Below are positions 7,619 through 15,898 of a stretch of DNA of 64,000 bases, in pieces. Under the pieces are notes generated by a model, which worked only from the letters and a program-made list of their open reading frames with translations, made no database searches and was not told the origin of the DNA. Made by a program: the position numbers and the translations under genes. The first letter of the stretch is position 1; each line of letters opens with the position of its first letter. Origin of the DNA: Halorientalis litorea (GTDB lineage: Archaea > Halobacteriota > Halobacteria > Halobacteriales > Haloarculaceae); contig NZ_CP095482.1 in the NCBI RefSeq assembly GCF_023028225.1, forward strand, positions 1,488,001 to 1,552,000. The letters run 5' to 3'.

Positions 7619-7765
7619 CTACGCCTCGTCGCCGCCGTCGGTCAGCACTTCGACGTCGTCTCCCGCCTCCTCCGTGGCGAACGACGGCAACTCGTCGTCG
7701 CTCTCCGCCTCTTCCTCGTCGTGGTCACGCGTCCAGTCGGTGTCGAACCCGTGTGAATGGCACAT
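7619..7765 (-). CDS. Small acidic haloarchaeal protein, 48 aa
   Basis: Very acidic short protein beginning MCHSHGFDTDWTRDHDEEEA and ending LPSFATEEAGDDVEVLTDGG plus DEA. Short proteins with an MCxS start and this kind of tail recur, to my knowledge, among haloarchaea, which argues for a real gene. The start at 7765 has a purine-rich GAGGTGTGAG just upstream and a TTTATC element near 7802-7807. The Cys-His start might bind metal, but only one Cys is present. Function unknown. Confidence 0.6.
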   Translation of the reverse strand: MCHSHGFDTDWTRDHDEEEAESDDELPSFATEEAGDDVEVLTDGGDEA

Positions 7766-7883
7766 GTTCTCACACCTCACTGGGACCGCAGGACTGGATT
7801 CGGATAAATCCTCGGTGGTCACCGACCCCGGCCGATAGTGCCGGTGGCCGTGCTGTTATGTAACACGGGCCACGATGAGGTGT

Positions 7884-8285
7884 ATGGACGAGACACGGGT
7901 GGGCGACCTCATGACGTCGCCGATGCTGACGATTGGGATGGACGACAACGCGGCAGATGTCGGGCACGCGATGCGCGAGCAAGGCATCAAATCCGTCGTC
8001 GCCATCGACGAGGACTGTTCGCCCACGGGCATCGTCACCTCGACTGACTTCGTGGCGATGGCCGCCGACGACCGGCGACCGAGCGAGACGCCGGTCGGCG
8101 AGTACGCGACGACGGACGTGGTCACCGTCGACGCGGACGACCCGGTGTCCGGTGTCGCCGCCCGGATGCGCGAGAACGACATCAACCACCTCCCCGTCAT
8201 GGACGACGGACAGGTGGCCGGTATCCTGACGACGACGGACCTCACCGAGTGGTTCGCCGACCCGCCGCAGGCCACGGGCGACTGA
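7884..8285 (+). CDS. Tandem CBS domain protein
   Basis: 133-residue stand-alone pair of CBS motifs (Bateman module). The first spans about residues 3-60 (VGDLMTSPMLTIGMDDNAAD, GIVTSTDF) and the second about 68-130 (VGEYATTDVVTVDADDPVSG, ILTTTDL). CBS pairs bind adenosyl ligands such as AMP, ATP or SAM and regulate partner proteins. The ATG at 7884 is favoured over the one at 7875: TTATGTAA at 7854-7861 is about 26 bases upstream and GAGGTG precedes it. No enzyme is fused, so it may act in trans; the target is unknown. Confidence 0.9.
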   Translation: MDETRVGDLMTSPMLTIGMDDNAADVGHAMREQGIKSVVAIDEDCSPTGIVTSTDFVAMAADDRRPSETPVGEYATTDVVTVDADDPVSGVAARMRENDINHLPVMDDGQVAGILTTTDLTEWFADPPQATGD

Positions 8286-8333
8286 CTGCACGAGCGACCA
8301 CACGCTGATAGTTCCCGCGGCCGAACGACCGGC

Positions 8334-8735
8334 ATGAGTGTTCCCGACGCCGTCGCCGACCGCATCGCCGGAGTCGCGCTCCCGGCCAACCTCGCAACCT
8401 CGGTCAACGACCGCCCGCACGTCGCGCCGGTCTGGTACGACTACGCCGACGGCCACCTGCACATCCTGACCGGCGGGCAGAAACTCGACAACGTCCGCGC
8501 GAACCCGCGCGTCGCCGCCGCTATCGAACACACCGACGGGGAACACTGGCTGGTCACGCTCCGGGGCACGGCTACCGTCGTCGCGGACGAGGACCGAACC
8601 GAGGCCGTGGCGCGTCGCATCTTCGAGACGTACACGGGTGACCCCGAAGCCGCGGCGTACCGGACGGAGGACGGCGACCCGGAGGGCAGTCTCGTCGACG
8701 TGCGCATCGGGTCGGCTTCGCTCCGGACGTTCTGA
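8334..8735 (+). CDS. Pyridoxamine 5'-phosphate oxidase-like FMN/F420-binding protein
   Basis: 133-residue split-barrel flavoprotein. The N-terminal half has the family pattern ANLATSVNDRPHVAPVWYDY, then LHILTGGQKLDNVRANPRVA, where the K/R residues normally contact the cofactor phosphate. The C-terminal strand pattern VTLRGTATVVAD and VDVRIGSASLRTF matches small PPOX-family proteins. These act as reductases or binders with FMN or F420; the substrate cannot be inferred. It sits 48 bases after the CBS gene and 39 bases before a ferredoxin gene on the same strand, so the three may be expressed together. Confidence 0.83.
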   Translation: MSVPDAVADRIAGVALPANLATSVNDRPHVAPVWYDYADGHLHILTGGQKLDNVRANPRVAAAIEHTDGEHWLVTLRGTATVVADEDRTEAVARRIFETYTGDPEAAAYRTEDGDPEGSLVDVRIGSASLRTF

Positions 8736-8774
8736 CCCGGACGTACAATAGCGTGGCCCCCCTACGAGTCGTCG

Positions 8775-9089
8775 ATGCCAACCGTCGAGTTCGCGGGCGA
8801 GGAAATCGAGTGCGACCACGGGGCGGTCCTGCGCGACGTGTTACTCGGAGCCGACGCGCCAGTCCACAACGGCCCCCGCGCGCTGTCCTGCCACGGCCTC
8901 GGGAGTTGCGGCACCTGTGCAGTCGAAATCGAGGGCGACGCGGGTGTGGTGACGACCCGCGAACGCCTCCGCCTCTCGGTCCCACCGCACTCGCCCGACA
9001 GTGCCCTCCGACTGGCCTGCCGGGTCCGCGTGACGGACGACCTCACCGTGACCAAACACGGTGGTTTCTGGGGAACTGACACCGACTGA
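8775..9089 (+). CDS. [2Fe-2S] plant-type ferredoxin
   Basis: 104-residue electron carrier. Cluster ligands are C39, C45 and C48 in SCHGLGSCGTC, and C82 in LRLACRVRV, the plant/halobacterial ferredoxin arrangement. One extra Cys (C13) lies outside the cluster. It lacks the long acidic N-terminal insertion of the major haloarchaeal ferredoxin, so it is a shorter paralogue, perhaps dedicated to a particular oxidoreductase. Placed between a PPOX flavoprotein and an enoyl-CoA hydratase. Confidence 0.9.
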   Translation: MPTVEFAGEEIECDHGAVLRDVLLGADAPVHNGPRALSCHGLGSCGTCAVEIEGDAGVVTTRERLRLSVPPHSPDSALRLACRVRVTDDLTVTKHGGFWGTDTD

Positions 9090-9135
9090 CCGGGGCCACA
9101 CACTCAAGTAGTCGCGCCCGGTCTGTACGCCCCAG

Positions 9136-9912
9136 ATGTACGAGGACGTTCAGTACGAGGTCGCAGACGGTATCGCCACTATCACCATCGACCGCCCGGA
9201 CGTGCTCAACGCCTTCCGGGGCGAGACGCTGTTGGAACTGAACGAGGCACTCCGCGACGCCCGCGAGGACGACTCGGTGTACGTCATCGTCCTGACCGGC
9301 GCGGACGGCGCGTTCTGTGCCGGGGCCGACGTGACCGAGATGCCCGACTGGGGCGACCAGCCCAAAGAGGAGTACGCGGGGTATCTCTGGACCGTCCAGA
9401 ACGTCGTGCGCCAGTTGCGGGAGACGAGCAAGCCCAGCATCGCGGCGGTGCCCGGTCCGGCCATCGGTGCCGGCTGTGACTTCGCGCTGGCCTGTGACAT
9501 GCGCGTGGTCGGCCCGGAGGGACTGTTCCGCGAGGGGTTCGTCCGCGTCGGCCTCGTCCCCGGCGACGGCGGCGCGTGGTTGCTCCCGCGGCTCATCGGC
9601 GAGTCGGCGGCGAAGAAGTACCTGCTCACGGGCCGCGACATCGACCCCGCGGACGCCGTCGAGTTGGGACTCGCCGTCGAGGAGGCCGAGAACCCGCTGG
9701 CGGCCGCGACGGACCTCGCCGAGGAACTGCTCGCCCTCCCCGCGACGGCCGTGCGGCGGACGAACGACCTCGTGGACTCCGAGCGCGGCTTCGAGGACTA
9801 CTGCGAGCGCGCCATCGCCTACCAGTGGGAGTGTGTCACCGACCCCGAACACCACGAGGCCGTCGCCGCGTTCAACGAGAACCGGGACCCCGAGTACGAC
9901 CGCGACTACTGA
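9136..9912 (+). CDS. Enoyl-CoA hydratase/isomerase family protein
   Basis: 258-residue complete crotonase-fold enzyme. Key blocks: IDRPDVLNAFRGETLLELNE, the oxyanion-hole segment LTGADGAFCAGADVTEM, and PGPAIGAGCDFALACDMRV followed by GFVRVGLVPGDGGAWLLPRL. The second active-site region has Asp in VPGDGG where Glu or Gly is common, so the reaction may differ from simple hydration. The neighbouring ferredoxin is 46 bases upstream on the same strand. It could serve beta-oxidation or aromatic-acid degradation; substrate uncertain. Confidence 0.9.
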   Translation: MYEDVQYEVADGIATITIDRPDVLNAFRGETLLELNEALRDAREDDSVYVIVLTGADGAFCAGADVTEMPDWGDQPKEEYAGYLWTVQNVVRQLRETSKPSIAAVPGPAIGAGCDFALACDMRVVGPEGLFREGFVRVGLVPGDGGAWLLPRLIGESAAKKYLLTGRDIDPADAVELGLAVEEAENPLAAATDLAEELLALPATAVRRTNDLVDSERGFEDYCERAIAYQWECVTDPEHHEAVAAFNENRDPEYDRDY

Positions 9913-9947
9913 GGGATTTTAGTCGGTGCCGGTCGGACGGGTGACCG

Positions 9948-11165
9948 ATGCCCTCGCGCCGACAGGCACTCCGACTCGCCGGTGCCGGTCTCACGACGGC
10001 CCTCGCGGGGTGTGCCGCCCGCCCGCCGCGGGCCGCACACGAGTTCGAACCGCTCGCGGACACCGCACTCGACACCGAGGCATTCGCACAGTTTCAGGGC
10101 GGCCTCCGCAACCACGGGTACGTCGAGGCGACCGTTCCCGACGCGGTGACGGTGGACTGGTCGCTTCCGGTCAACCGCGGCGACCACACCGCCGCTAAGT
10201 CCACGCCCGTCGCCACGCCCGACGGCGACGTTCTCGTCGCGGCCGACACCGGTGACCTCCGGCGCGTGACGCCCGACGGCGAGGTGGTCTGGAGGAGTTC
10301 GGTCGACCCGACGACCCGCGGCATCCACGGCACGCCCGCCGTCGCCAACGGGAGTGCCTACGTGGGTGCCTACGACGGCGCGCTGTACGCCTTCGACCTC
10401 GAAACCGGCCGACGGCAGTGGCGCGCAGAACTAGGCGACGCCATCGGGTCCAGCCCCGTCTACTACAACGGGTACTGCTACATCGCCGTCGAGTACTACG
10501 ACCCCAGCGGGAGCGTCGCGGCCGTCGACGCCCGGACCGGCGACGTGGCGTGGTACGACGGCCGTCCGACCAACCACCCCCACTCGACCATCGGCATCGA
10601 CCGCGAGGCGGGCCGTCTCGTCGTCGGGGCCAACGACGGCGTCTGCTACGGATGGACCTTCCCCGAGATGGAACGGGCGTGGACGTTCGAGACGGACGGC
10701 GAAATCAAGGGACCGGTCGCCCTCACCGACGGCCTCGCCGTCTTCGGGTCGTGGGACGACACGGTGTACGCGGTGGCCCTCGACGACGGGCGCGAGGTGT
10801 GGACCTTCGAACCCGGGTCGGACGTGATGACCGGGCCGGCTATCGCCCCCGACGGCACCGTCTACGTCGGGAGCCACGACAGCCGAATATATGCCCTCGA
10901 CGGCACGAACGGCGAGGAGCGGTGGCAGTTCGACACGGACGGGTACGTCATCGGGTCGCTCACGGCGACGCCGGATACCGTCCTCGCGGGGTCGTGGGAC
11001 GGCACGATGTACGCCGTCGACGCCGACACCGGTCGGGCACGGTGGCTGGCGAACGGGCACGGCCACGCCACGAGTGCAGTGCTGGTCCGCGAGGACGCGC
11101 TCTACTACGCCGAACGCGCCACCGAGGACCGACCGGGCAACTGCTACCGGCTGGTCCCGGCCTGA
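9948..11165 (+). CDS. PQQ-binding-like beta-propeller lipoprotein (Tat-exported)
   Basis: 405-residue extracellular protein. The N-terminus MPSRRQALRLAGAGLTTALA followed by GC is a twin-arginine signal with a lipobox, so it should be folded in the cytoplasm, exported by Tat and lipid-anchored. The rest is a series of propeller blades with repeats such as GSAYVGAYDGALYAFDLETG, VYVGSHDSRIYALDGTNGEE and LAGSWDGTMYAVDADTGRAR. Such proteins may bind PQQ or act as protein-binding scaffolds; no dehydrogenase catalytic residues are evident. The MFS transporter starts 40 bases downstream on the same strand. Confidence 0.88.
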   Translation: MPSRRQALRLAGAGLTTALAGCAARPPRAAHEFEPLADTALDTEAFAQFQGGLRNHGYVEATVPDAVTVDWSLPVNRGDHTAAKSTPVATPDGDVLVAADTGDLRRVTPDGEVVWRSSVDPTTRGIHGTPAVANGSAYVGAYDGALYAFDLETGRRQWRAELGDAIGSSPVYYNGYCYIAVEYYDPSGSVAAVDARTGDVAWYDGRPTNHPHSTIGIDREAGRLVVGANDGVCYGWTFPEMERAWTFETDGEIKGPVALTDGLAVFGSWDDTVYAVALDDGREVWTFEPGSDVMTGPAIAPDGTVYVGSHDSRIYALDGTNGEERWQFDTDGYVIGSLTATPDTVLAGSWDGTMYAVDADTGRARWLANGHGHATSAVLVREDALYYAERATEDRPGNCYRLVPA

Positions 11166-11205
11166 GCATCGCAACTGTCTTGCCCGCCGGTTGGCAAGCC
11201 CGCCC

Positions 11206-12378
11206 GTGAACTGGGGCTACCGGTACACTGTCCTCCTCCTCTGTACCCTCGCGTTCGCCGCGACGATGGTGGCTCGCCTCGTCATCAGTCCGGTCGTCCC
11301 CGACATCGTGGACACTTTCCAGACGAGCAACGGTGCTATCGGCCTCGCGCTCACGGGGATGTGGGCCGCATACGCGCTCACGCAGTTCCCGAGCGGGGTC
11401 TTGGGCGACCGCTTCGGCGAACGGAAAGTCATCCTCGCCGCGCTGGCAGGGACGACGGTGTTCAGCCTCGTGTTGACGCTCTCGACGACCTACCTCCTGT
11501 TTCTGGTCGGAGCCGTCCTCCTCGGGGCCGCCACGGGGCTGCACTACAGCGTCGCCGTGACGTTCATCACGCGCCAGTTCGACGCCGTCGGCCGCGCCAT
11601 CGGCGTCCACGTCGCGGGCGGCCCCTTCGCCGGACTGGTCACGCCCATCGCCGCGGCGGCCGTGGCCGCACAGTTCGGCTGGCGGCCCGCACTCGCGCTG
11701 GGTGCGGCCGTGGCACTCCCCACGTTCGTCGTCTTCGCCCTCGGCATCCGCACGAGCGAACCGCAGCGTCCCGACCAGCCGATGGCCGACCGCCTCACCG
11801 TCGGCCCCATCGTCGAGTTGCTCTCCCGGCCCGAAATCGGCTACACCGTCGTGCTCGCGGTGCTGGGGGCGTTCACGTGGCAGGCCGTCGCTTCGTTCCT
11901 GCCTGCCTTCCTCGAACAGGGACGGGGGTTCTCCACCACGACGGCGGGCCTGCTGTTCTCGGCGTACTTCGTCGTCCACGGCGCGACCCAACCCGTGATG
12001 GGGCAACTCTCGGACTACTACTCCCGGGACATCGTGGTCGCGGGGGCGATGGGCCTCGGCGTCGTCGGCTTCGGGACGCTCGTGGTCGGTGAGGGACTCG
12101 CGACCGCCGTCCCGTCCGTCGTCTGCATCGGCGTGGCGATGAGTTGGGGCGCGCCCCTCCAGTCGCGGTTCATCGACGTCCTCTCCGACGCCGAGCGCGG
12201 GGCCGGGTTCGGACTGGTCAGGACCGTCTACATGACGCTCGGCGCGCTCGGGAGCGTCGTCACCGGGTCGACGGCTGACCTGTTCGGGTGGATGGCCGCC
12301 TTCGCGCTCCTCGCGGTCATCATGGGCGTCGGCGTCCTCGCCATCGCCGCCAACCTCCTGTTGCACCTGGGCTACTGA
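11206..12378 (+). CDS. MFS transporter
   Basis: About 390 residues with twelve predicted membrane helices. The loop 2-3 signature of the major facilitator superfamily is visible as GVLGDRFGERKVI, and there is a related segment in the second half near VMGQLSDYYSRDIVVAG. I chose the GTG at 11206 (VNWGYRYTVLLLCTLAFAAT) because the frame upstream overlaps the preceding gene out of register. Substrate unknown; the general layout resembles nitrate/sugar-phosphate or drug transporters without diagnostic residues. Confidence 0.88.
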   Translation: MNWGYRYTVLLLCTLAFAATMVARLVISPVVPDIVDTFQTSNGAIGLALTGMWAAYALTQFPSGVLGDRFGERKVILAALAGTTVFSLVLTLSTTYLLFLVGAVLLGAATGLHYSVAVTFITRQFDAVGRAIGVHVAGGPFAGLVTPIAAAAVAAQFGWRPALALGAAVALPTFVVFALGIRTSEPQRPDQPMADRLTVGPIVELLSRPEIGYTVVLAVLGAFTWQAVASFLPAFLEQGRGFSTTTAGLLFSAYFVVHGATQPVMGQLSDYYSRDIVVAGAMGLGVVGFGTLVVGEGLATAVPSVVCIGVAMSWGAPLQSRFIDVLSDAERGAGFGLVRTVYMTLGALGSVVTGSTADLFGWMAAFALLAVIMGVGVLAIAANLLLHLGY

Positions 12379-12441
12379 GAGACTACAACCGCCGTTTGAC
12401 TCTTACGAGGGGTTTTGCGGGGGGCACTCGACTGACCGTGT

Positions 12442-12615
12442 ATGGACGCGACTGCCCGCCCGCCGCGACACGCCGTGCCGCTCGCCGCCGTCGACATCGC
12501 CGCCGCCGTCCTCCTCTACCGACTGGTCAGCGAACCGATGGGCGTCGCGATGGGGCTGGTCGGTGCCATCCTCGCCACGACGCTCGTCTATCAGGTGACT
12601 GCCGGCTACCGGTGA
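12442..12615 (+). CDS. Small two-helix membrane protein, 57 aa
   Basis: Short ORF starting MDATARPPRHAVPLAAVDIA with two hydrophobic stretches (about residues 12-26 and 31-52) and ending VYQVTAGYR. G+C and codon use match neighbouring genes. It lies in the gap between the MFS gene and the convergent spermidine-synthase-like gene. No family recognised. Confidence 0.5.
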   Translation: MDATARPPRHAVPLAAVDIAAAVLLYRLVSEPMGVAMGLVGAILATTLVYQVTAGYR

Positions 12616-12635
12616 CACACCGCGGTCCCACGCCC

Positions 12636-14234
12636 TCACCCGGCCGCACCGGTGGCGTTCACCGTCGCCCGCGTGACGACGTACTGCTGTCCGGCCATCG
12701 GCTCCAAGAGCGCGTCCACCGGCGCGTCGTCGTCTCTGAGTATCGGCACGTCGCCGGTCGCCACGTCGGAGTCGAGGGTTCGAATCTCCGAACTGAGGTC
12801 GATGCCGATGGACCGGCGGTCGTTCCGCGCGAGCAACTCCTCGCGGGTGAGTCGCTCGTCGTCTTTCGTCGCCACGACTTCGATGTTCTGGACCACGTTC
12901 GCTCCCGCCGTCGGGAAACTGTACACCTGCGGGAACACCTCCTCCATCGTCCGGTACTCCGAGCGGTAGAACTGCGAGGCCGACCCGCTCGGAGCCGAGA
13001 TGACGTTAGCGAACAGGATGCCGTCCTCGTCGAGGCGGTCCCGCGCCAACTCCATGAACTCGACCGTCGTGAGGTGGAACGGCACCTTGTCCTTCTTGTA
13101 GGCGTCCATCACCACGAGGTCGTAGGTGTGGTTGGTCTCCCGGAGGAACTGCCGTCCGTCCCCGTTGTGGACGTTCAGTCGCGGGTGGTCCTCGACGCCG
13201 AAGTACTCCCGGGACACGTCGATGACCTCGGGGTCTATCTCCACCACGTCGACGGTCACGTTCTCGTACTCCGCGAGGAAGCGGCGCGGGCCGGTGAACC
13301 CGCCGCCACCGACGAACAACACGCGGTCGACCGACCCGGCGTGTGATTCGTTGGTGTCGTCCCACGACCCGCCGTCAGTCATCAGCAAGGGGAGATGGAA
13401 GTACCGCGTGTACTCGAAGACGTGGCGGGTCGGCTGGTCCAAATCCATCGCGCTGTGGCGTTGCCCGTCGAGGTACAGCGTCCGAGTCCCGCCGAGGTCG
13501 GAGACGCGCAGTTCCTGATACGGGGTCTGTGTCTCGTGGACGACTTCGCCGGTCACGGAGTACCCGACCGACGGCACTGCAATCGACCCGATTAAGAGGA
13601 GTGCGACGGCGACGGCCCCGACAGTCGGGCGGCCCGGCAGCTCCGGGAACAACACGACCAGCGACGTGCCGACCAACAGCAGTCCGAACACGAGGCCGAT
13701 GATATCGACCGAGAGCGTCGGGATGAGCAGGAACGTCGTGCCGAACGCGCCGACGATACTCCCGATGGTGCCGACGGCGTAGACGTGGCCCGACGCCTCA
13801 CCAGTCCCGTCCTTGGGCATGAGTTCGGCGGCGTAGGGACTGATGAACCCGAGCAGGTAGGTCGGCGGGCCGAACAGCAGGACGATGGCGGGGAGCGACG
13901 CGAACCGCGGCGGGAGCGGGAACCCCGAGGTACCCCGGAGCATCAGGTCGCCCCCGACGATGAGCAAGGCGACGTACGCCGCCGTCGCCAAGAGCAGGAC
14001 GACCAGTTTCGAGTTCGTCGCGCGCTCTGCGGCCTGCTTCCCGCCCCGCCAGTAGCCGAGGCTCAGTGCCGCGAGGAACACGCCGATAATCGACCCCCAC
14101 GTGTAGATGCTGCTCCCGAACTGGGGCGCGACCATTCGACCGGCGAGAATCTCCAGTCCCATACTGGCGACGCCGGAGACGAACACGGCGAGTTCCGGCT
14201 TGTCGAGTTGCCAGCCAGTGTCCGTGGCTCCCAT
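12636..14234 (-). CDS. Membrane-fused spermidine synthase-like protein
   Basis: 532 residues. The N-terminal ~240 residues contain about seven membrane helices (starting near ELAVFVSGVASMGLEILAGR, a segment shared with transporter-like fusions). The C-terminal ~290 residues form a SAM/decarboxy-SAM-type Rossmann domain of the spermidine synthase family: RVLFVGGGGFTGPRRFL, VDVVEIDPEVIDVSREYF, GDGRQFLRETNHTYDLVVMD. The usual catalytic Asp region is represented by VVMDAYKK. Whether it makes a polyamine is unproven; many such fusions are uncharacterised aminopropyl- or methyltransferases at the membrane. Confidence 0.86.
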   Translation of the reverse strand: MGATDTGWQLDKPELAVFVSGVASMGLEILAGRMVAPQFGSSIYTWGSIIGVFLAALSLGYWRGGKQAAERATNSKLVVLLLATAAYVALLIVGGDLMLRGTSGFPLPPRFASLPAIVLLFGPPTYLLGFISPYAAELMPKDGTGEASGHVYAVGTIGSIVGAFGTTFLLIPTLSVDIIGLVFGLLLVGTSLVVLFPELPGRPTVGAVAVALLLIGSIAVPSVGYSVTGEVVHETQTPYQELRVSDLGGTRTLYLDGQRHSAMDLDQPTRHVFEYTRYFHLPLLMTDGGSWDDTNESHAGSVDRVLFVGGGGFTGPRRFLAEYENVTVDVVEIDPEVIDVSREYFGVEDHPRLNVHNGDGRQFLRETNHTYDLVVMDAYKKDKVPFHLTTVEFMELARDRLDEDGILFANVISAPSGSASQFYRSEYRTMEEVFPQVYSFPTAGANVVQNIEVVATKDDERLTREELLARNDRRSIGIDLSSEIRTLDSDVATGDVPILRDDDAPVDALLEPMAGQQYVVTRATVNATGAAG

Positions 14235-14363
14235 TCAGTCCTTCTACGTCGGGCGTGGTCTAAAGCCCTCTCACTTCGCTCCGACGGGGCACCGCAGGGG
14301 TCGGGCGGTGGTGTCGGCCGGCTAACCGAGGTTTTCAAGCGGTTCCTGCCCGTTAGTCGGACC

Positions 14364-14540
14364 ATGTCCCTCGAACCACACCGGGCACGGGCGTACACGT
14401 TCGGCGCGTTCGCCGGCGCGTGGTCCGCGCTCGCCGTCGTCTCCGAGAAGCAGCGAACGACCGCCCTGTTCGTCGTCCTCGCGGCCGTCTCGGGGCTGCT
14501 CTCGGTCCGCTACGAGGAGCGTCCCGACTGGGGCGTGTGA
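14364..14540 (+). CDS. Small membrane protein, 58 aa
   Basis: Begins MSLEPHRARAYTFGAFAGAW and has two short hydrophobic stretches (about residues 11-26 and 33-47), ending SVRYEERPDWGV. Starts at the ATG at 14364 just after a purine-poor leader. The next gene (SDR) begins 29 bases downstream on the same strand, so they may be co-transcribed. Function unknown. Confidence 0.55.
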   Translation: MSLEPHRARAYTFGAFAGAWSALAVVSEKQRTTALFVVLAAVSGLLSVRYEERPDWGV

Positions 14541-14569
14541 GTCTTGAGGCGGGAGCCCGTACCACAGCC

Positions 14570-15298
14570 ATGAACGACAGCGGCGCGACCGTACTGGTGG
14601 CTGGCGCGAGCGGCGGAACCGGACGCGAGGTCCTTCGGATACTGGACGGCCGCGACCCGACGGTCCGGGCACTGACGCGTTCGGCGGCGATGGCCGACCG
14701 TCTCCGCCGACTGGGAGCCGACGACGTGGTCGTCGGCGACTTACTCGACGGGACGGGGCTGTCCGCGGCCGTCGAGGACGCGAGCGTCGTCATCTCGGCA
14801 GTCGGGTCCAGTCCCCGCGATATCCTGACGGCCGAGGAGTTCGTCGACGGTGCCGGGACCATCGCGTTGCTGGAGGCCGCCGTCGCCCACGGGGTCGACG
14901 CGTTCGTCATGGAGTCGGCACTCGGGGTCGGCGACGACCGAGCGAGTGTCCTCGGTCGCCTCTTCGACACGTTCATCGGGCCGATACAGGCCGCCAAGGG
15001 CCGGGCGGAGGCGGCCATCCGGGACGCGGATATCCGCCACACCATTCTCCGCCCGGGCGTGCTGACCAACGGCCGCCGGACCGACGACGTGACCGCCGCC
15101 CCGCCGGGACGGCAACTGTGGGGGACAGTGTCCCGGGCCGACGTGGCGCGACTGCTCGCCGCGGCACCGTACACCGGGGCGGCCGCCCATCGCACGCTCG
15201 AAGTCGTCGCTACCCCGTCACACCGCGACGCGGGGCTGTCCATCGACTGGCAACTCCCCCGACCGACCGGGACGATAGCCGTCGAGGACGGCGAATGA
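14570..15298 (+). CDS. NAD(P)H-binding atypical SDR protein
   Basis: 242-residue Rossmann protein of the NmrA/atypical short-chain dehydrogenase type. The dinucleotide loop is VLVAGASGGTGREVLRIL, and later blocks are VVISAVGSSPRDILTAEEFV and RHTILRPGVLTNG. The canonical YxxxK pair is not evident, which is usual for atypical members acting as redox sensors or NAD(P)-binding epimerase-like proteins. The stop overlaps the ATG of the SGNH hydrolase gene by four bases (ATGA), so the two are translationally coupled. Confidence 0.86.
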   Translation: MNDSGATVLVAGASGGTGREVLRILDGRDPTVRALTRSAAMADRLRRLGADDVVVGDLLDGTGLSAAVEDASVVISAVGSSPRDILTAEEFVDGAGTIALLEAAVAHGVDAFVMESALGVGDDRASVLGRLFDTFIGPIQAAKGRAEAAIRDADIRHTILRPGVLTNGRRTDDVTAAPPGRQLWGTVSRADVARLLAAAPYTGAAAHRTLEVVATPSHRDAGLSIDWQLPRPTGTIAVEDGE

Positions 15299-15870
15299 CT
15301 GCGGTGGTGGTCCTCGGGGACAGCGTCCCCTTCGGCCACGGGACCGACGCACCCGCGTGGCCCGCCCGCCTCCCCGACTACGCCGGACTCGACGGGGCGG
15401 TCCACCGCTACGGGGGGATGGGTTCCGCGTTCGCCGACCTCCTCGACCGCGCCGCCGTCCTCGACGAACACGCCCGGGAGGGGACGGAACTGGTCGTCCT
15501 CGTCCACGCCGGGCACAACGACGCACAACTCAGTGGTGGCGAACCGCGTGTCACCGAGTCGGCCTTCCGCGAGGCAGCGGCGACGCTCGACCGGACGCTG
15601 GCCGACCACCCGGCAGTCACCCGGCACGCCTTCGTGGGCATCGTCCCGCTGGTGCCGCTGGACCGGCCCGGCGCGGTCCCGCTCTCGGACGCCCAACCGG
15701 AGCGGTCGCTCTCCTACGACGACGTACTGGCCGAGACGGTGACCGACGCCGTCCCGATAGCACGGGACCCCGACCGCTGGCGCGAGTGGACTGCCGACGG
15801 CGTCCACCCCGCGGGCGAGGGGCACGCCGCCATCGCGCGGGCGGTTGCGGCGTGGCTGACGGCCGAGTGA
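15295..15870 (+). CDS. SGNH/GDSL-family hydrolase
   Basis: 191-residue lipase/esterase-like hydrolase. Block I is VVVLGDSVPFGHG with nucleophile Ser, block III is LVHAGHNDAQ (oxyanion Asn), and block V is TADGVHPAGEGHA providing the Asp-x-x-His pair. No signal peptide, so it is cytoplasmic. Overlaps the upstream SDR gene by four bases, implying linked function, perhaps on the same ester or acyl substrate; the substrate is unknown. Confidence 0.86.
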   Translation: MTAVVVLGDSVPFGHGTDAPAWPARLPDYAGLDGAVHRYGGMGSAFADLLDRAAVLDEHAREGTELVVLVHAGHNDAQLSGGEPRVTESAFREAAATLDRTLADHPAVTRHAFVGIVPLVPLDRPGAVPLSDAQPERSLSYDDVLAETVTDAVPIARDPDRWREWTADGVHPAGEGHAAIARAVAAWLTAE

Positions 15871-15898
15871 AGACAGATGAATCGCGGCGGCGCGCCGA

